Shown here: piece after piece, positions 6,491-8,639 of the stretch
How positions within the stretch are numbered: the first letter of the stretch is position 1
How the letters are laid out: each line of letters opens with the position of its first letter
DNA from: Hyphomicrobiales bacterium
GTDB lineage: Bacteria > Pseudomonadota > Alphaproteobacteria > Rhizobiales > Beijerinckiaceae
Assembly (NCBI GenBank): GCA_025363375.1
Contig: JANYDZ010000600.1
Coordinates: 1-8,639 of the forward strand
Reading direction: 5' to 3'
DNA: 8,639 nt
The notes under the pieces: generated by a model
Database searches by the model: none
Told to the model about the DNA's origin: nothing
The model's input: the letters and a program-made list of their open reading frames with translations, nothing else
Program-made: the position numbers and the translations under genes

Positions 6491-6674
6491 GGCGGGAACT
6501 CCGGCGCGGAGCGCAGCGCCCCGCCGTGGTGATATGGGCGCAAACACCCGCCTTTGAAAGAGCCAATTGCGTCGGGGGCGCTTGCGGTCGTAATGTAGTC
6601 AAGCTATCCAGAGACATTCGCGGTTAACGATTAGAGATGATGCTTCCCCCGGGTCCGCCGCGAATCGAGCGCGG
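6491..6674. other. Divergent promoter region between creA and the DUF2865 gene
   Basis: These 184 bases must hold both promoters. GGAG at 6499-6502 is the creA ribosome binding site. A candidate plus-strand pair, TTGCGG (6582-6587) and TATCCA (6605-6610) with a 17-base spacer, matches sigma-70 consensus poorly. TTAACGAT at 6624-6631 is one base off a CtrA half-site (TTAACCAT) but lacks a partner. No RNA gene is visible. Confidence 0.45.
6499..6502 (-). promoter_or_regulatory. Ribosome binding site of creA
   Basis: GGAG on the minus strand lies 8 bases before the ATG at 6490. It favours that start over the in-frame ATG at 6547, which would put a charged 19-residue extension before the signal peptide. 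Confidence 0.6.
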
Positions 6675-7814
6675 ATGCGACGTTTGACTGAGGCCAACGC
6701 TTTGACGACGACGAGGCAGGAAACGTCGGGCAAAGACGCCCCGGGCCGGATTTGCCTTGGCGTTGCGCGCGCATTCATGTTTGCCGCCGGCGCTCTGCTG
6801 GGCGCGCAAGGCGCCGTCGTGGCGCAGGTGGATTGCAGCCGTCTGCAGGCGCAAATAGCGTCCGCGGGACGCGGCAATTCGGGCCTGGTCGCCCGCTATT
6901 CGGCGGCTGCCGGCAAGCAGCAGGCGGAAATCGCGCGCACAGCGGCTTACGCCGCTTCCATTGGTTGCAACAACCGGCAATTCCTGTTTTTCGGCAGCGC
7001 GCCCCCGCCGCAATGCGGAGGGCTTCAGGCGCGCCTGCAGCAGATGCGCGCCAATGTCGCGGCTCTGCAAGGTCAGGTCCAGGCCAGCAGCGGAGAAGGC
7101 CAGCGGCGCGACCTGCAGGCCCGATACGACGCTTATTGCAGGGGCGGCCAGATGGCGCGCGGGCGCGGCCTGTTTGACTCCCTGTTCAACAACCCGGAAG
7201 AGCGGTTGCAGGTTCCCATCTACGAGCAGCGCAAGGCGCCGCGTCCGAGTGCGCGCGACGACGACGACGACGACGATATTGATAACGAACGACCGCGCGG
7301 CGGCACGCAGGCCGTATGCGTTCGCACCTGCGACGGAGGGTTCTTCCCCATGAGCTATTCGGCCCGGCGCGGCAATCTCGAAGACCTCGAGGAATTGTGC
7401 AAGGCGCTCTGCCCGAACGTCGAAGCCGCGCTCTATACCTATTCCGCTTCAAAGAACATCGATTCAGCCGTCTCGACGGAGGGGGCGTCCTATTCGTCGT
7501 TGAAGAACGCCGGGAAGTACCGCACAAAATTCGATCCGACCTGCACCTGCAAACCACCGCATAAATCATGGGTCGAAGCGCTCGCCGACGCCGAAGCTCT
7601 GCTCGACAAAAGGAAGTTCGATATCGTCGTGACAGAGGCGCAAGCCGCCGAATTGTCCCGCGCGAAAGGCAAGCCCGCCGCGCAACCGCAAGCCTCGACG
7701 GCGGCTATCGCCGGCGCGACGAAAAGCTACGGGCTCAACGATGGGCAGAAGCGCGAACAGCAGGACTCCAGCGGCGTTCGCAAAAAGGTGCGGGTCATCG
7801 CGCCGGATTTGTGA
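6675..7814 (+). CDS. DUF2865 secreted protein
   Basis: A 379-residue protein carrying the DUF2865 domain, found mainly in Hyphomicrobiales and of unknown function. A hydrophobic segment (about residues 29-50, MFAAGALLGAQGAVVAQ) looks like a signal peptide; the N-terminal region before it is polar and basic. The Cys-containing, Gln/Ala-rich region at 52-160 looks helical. A run of seven Asp (195-201) forms an acidic linker. The DUF2865 core spans about 213-295: VCVRTCDGGFFPMSYS, LCKALCP, KYRTKFDPTCTCKPP. Many cysteines fit an oxidising, extracytoplasmic location. The C-terminal ~80 residues look disordered. The start is uncertain: ATG at 6675 has no clear ribosome site, and ATG at 6777 (residue 35) would place the signal peptide at the very N-terminus. 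Confidence 0.85.
   Translation: MRRLTEANALTTTRQETSGKDAPGRICLGVARAFMFAAGALLGAQGAVVAQVDCSRLQAQIASAGRGNSGLVARYSAAAGKQQAEIARTAAYAASIGCNNRQFLFFGSAPPPQCGGLQARLQQMRANVAALQGQVQASSGEGQRRDLQARYDAYCRGGQMARGRGLFDSLFNNPEERLQVPIYEQRKAPRPSARDDDDDDDIDNERPRGGTQAVCVRTCDGGFFPMSYSARRGNLEDLEELCKALCPNVEAALYTYSASKNIDSAVSTEGASYSSLKNAGKYRTKFDPTCTCKPPHKSWVEALADAEALLDKRKFDIVVTEAQAAELSRAKGKPAAQPQASTAAIAGATKSYGLNDGQKREQQDSSGVRKKVRVIAPDL
7257..7277 (+). repeat. GAC trinucleotide microsatellite coding an Asp run
   Basis: Six GAC codons plus one GAT encode seven consecutive Asp residues inside the linker of the DUF2865 protein. Being trinucleotide, length changes keep the frame. Confidence 0.9.
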
Positions 7815-8639
7815 TCAGGCCGCGTTGGGCGCGCGCTCGGGCCTGTATTGGTATTCCTTCAATCGAGGCAGCACTTCCTTTGCGAAGAGCGAAAGCGAGT
7901 CGACGGTGTCGACGTGGTTGAGGAAGCCCGCCTGTCCCATCATCAGGAAATGTTCGAAGCCGCCGATGCAATCGGCAAAATCGACGATCTGGCGGAAAAT
8001 CTGATCGGGCGTGCCGCAGAACATCAGCCCCGCGTCCATCAGGTCCTGCAGCGTGCATGTGGCGGGGTTGACGGCGCGGCCGTCCCTGGTCAACGTGCGC
8101 GGAACCATTTTACCGCCCGCCTTGATGATGCGCGCGTTGTCCTCCACCGACATATAGCCGGGCGCGTTGGAAAAATGCGGCGTGACAAGAGTGTTCGTGC
8201 GCGGATAATAGGCGACGAGTTCGCCGCGCCGCCGCGCTTCGGCTTCCGTCGTCGCGCAGGCCATGAAGCCGAGATAGGCGAATTTTTCGAGGCCGGGCGG
8301 CGGCGCGCCCATTTCGCGGCGCGTCAGCTTGTAGGCGTCGTAAACGCCTTTTGACGCATAGCCCGTGCCCATGGTCGCCATCACATGTCCCCGCCGCGCG
8401 ATCTCCACCGCGTTGGACTTGCTTGATGTGGTGATCCACACGGGCGGATGCGGGTCCTGCCACTGGCGGGGCCAGACGTTCACATGGCGATAGTGGAAGA
8501 ACTGGCCATCCCAGTTGAAGGGTTCGCCGCGCGCCGACATGGCCTGCAGGATGAAGTCATGGGCTTCCCAGAAGCGGTCCATCAGCTGCGTGGGATTGAC
8601 GTTGGACACGGGCACTTCATAGGGCACGCCCTTGACGAA
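7815..8639 (-). CDS. Luciferase-like flavin monooxygenase, C-terminal part (5' end outside window)
   Basis: 274 C-terminal residues of a bacterial luciferase-like (LLM class) monooxygenase, which uses reduced flavin (FMN, or F420 in some relatives) to oxygenate or oxidise a substrate. Typical segments are FWEAHDFILQAM, HYRHVNVWPRQWQDPHPPVWITTSS, GHVMATMGTGYAS, MFCGTPDQIFRQI and FAKEVLPRLKEYQ. The frame stays open to the right edge (reading FVKGVPYEVP), so a GTG near 8627 is not the real start. The family is usually about 350-400 residues, so roughly the first 100 are missing. Substrate is unknown; the neighbouring amidohydrolase/Bug operon hints at catabolism of an organic acid, but this gene is a separate unit. 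Its stop codon directly abuts that of the convergent DUF2865 gene. Confidence 0.88.
   Translation of the reverse strand, partial: FVKGVPYEVPVSNVNPTQLMDRFWEAHDFILQAMSARGEPFNWDGQFFHYRHVNVWPRQWQDPHPPVWITTSSKSNAVEIARRGHVMATMGTGYASKGVYDAYKLTRREMGAPPPGLEKFAYLGFMACATTEAEARRRGELVAYYPRTNTLVTPHFSNAPGYMSVEDNARIIKAGGKMVPRTLTRDGRAVNPATCTLQDLMDAGLMFCGTPDQIFRQIVDFADCIGGFEHFLMMGQAGFLNHVDTVDSLSLFAKEVLPRLKEYQYRPERAPNAA

Noticed and set aside
7257..7277. GAC run as a CRISPR-like or regulatory repeat
   Set aside because: It is an in-frame trinucleotide tract inside a coding gene, with no spacers.

Overview
The window is GC-rich, densely coded and alphaproteobacterial in character, most likely from Hyphomicrobiales (the Bradyrhizobium/Beijerinckiaceae/Methylocystaceae sort of genome). 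The grounds are a DUF2865 protein, a sensor-kinase-type membrane N-terminus of rhizobial style, two Bug/TctC periplasmic binding proteins, and codon usage strongly biased to G/C at third positions. There are no rRNA, tRNA, CRISPR, integrase or transposase features. This reads as chromosomal housekeeping plus a small catabolic/uptake block.

Layout. (1) Positions 1-617, minus strand: the membrane-spanning N-terminus of a probable sensor histidine kinase, running off the left edge. (2) 618-957: a 340-bp divergent intergenic region with two short hairpins. (3) 958-2338, plus strand: a metallo-beta-lactamase-fold hydrolase whose end overlaps a uracil-DNA-glycosylase-superfamily protein. (4) 5522 down to 2342, minus strand: an operon of amidohydrolase (Amidohydro_2), Bug/TctC protein (ATGA overlap) and a second Bug/TctC protein. 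The last gene carries a +1 frameshift in a homopolymer and an 18-bp triplicated repeat before a twin-arginine-like signal. (5) 5598-5789, plus strand: a start-less fragment resembling the extreme C-terminus of an RTX/hemolysin-type calcium-binding protein, taken as a gene remnant. (6) A CreA-family exported protein (minus, 6490-5981) and a DUF2865 secreted protein (plus, 6675-7814) diverge from a shared 184-bp region. (7) 8639-7815, minus strand: the C-terminal part of a luciferase-like flavin monooxygenase, truncated by the right edge. Its stop codon abuts that of the DUF2865 gene.

How the genes may work together. The amidohydrolase and two Bug proteins form one transcription unit and suggest capture and hydrolysis or decarboxylation of a small carboxylated compound. 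The nearby luciferase-like monooxygenase would fit the same catabolic theme but is not in the same operon. No TctA/TctB membrane components are present, so the Bug proteins are orphans here. The MBL and UDG-like genes are translationally linked, but their shared role is unknown. I found no convincing new multi-gene system. The most notable signals are the frameshift and the tandem repeat in the distal Bug gene, the RTX-like remnant, and the extremely tight convergent junctions.
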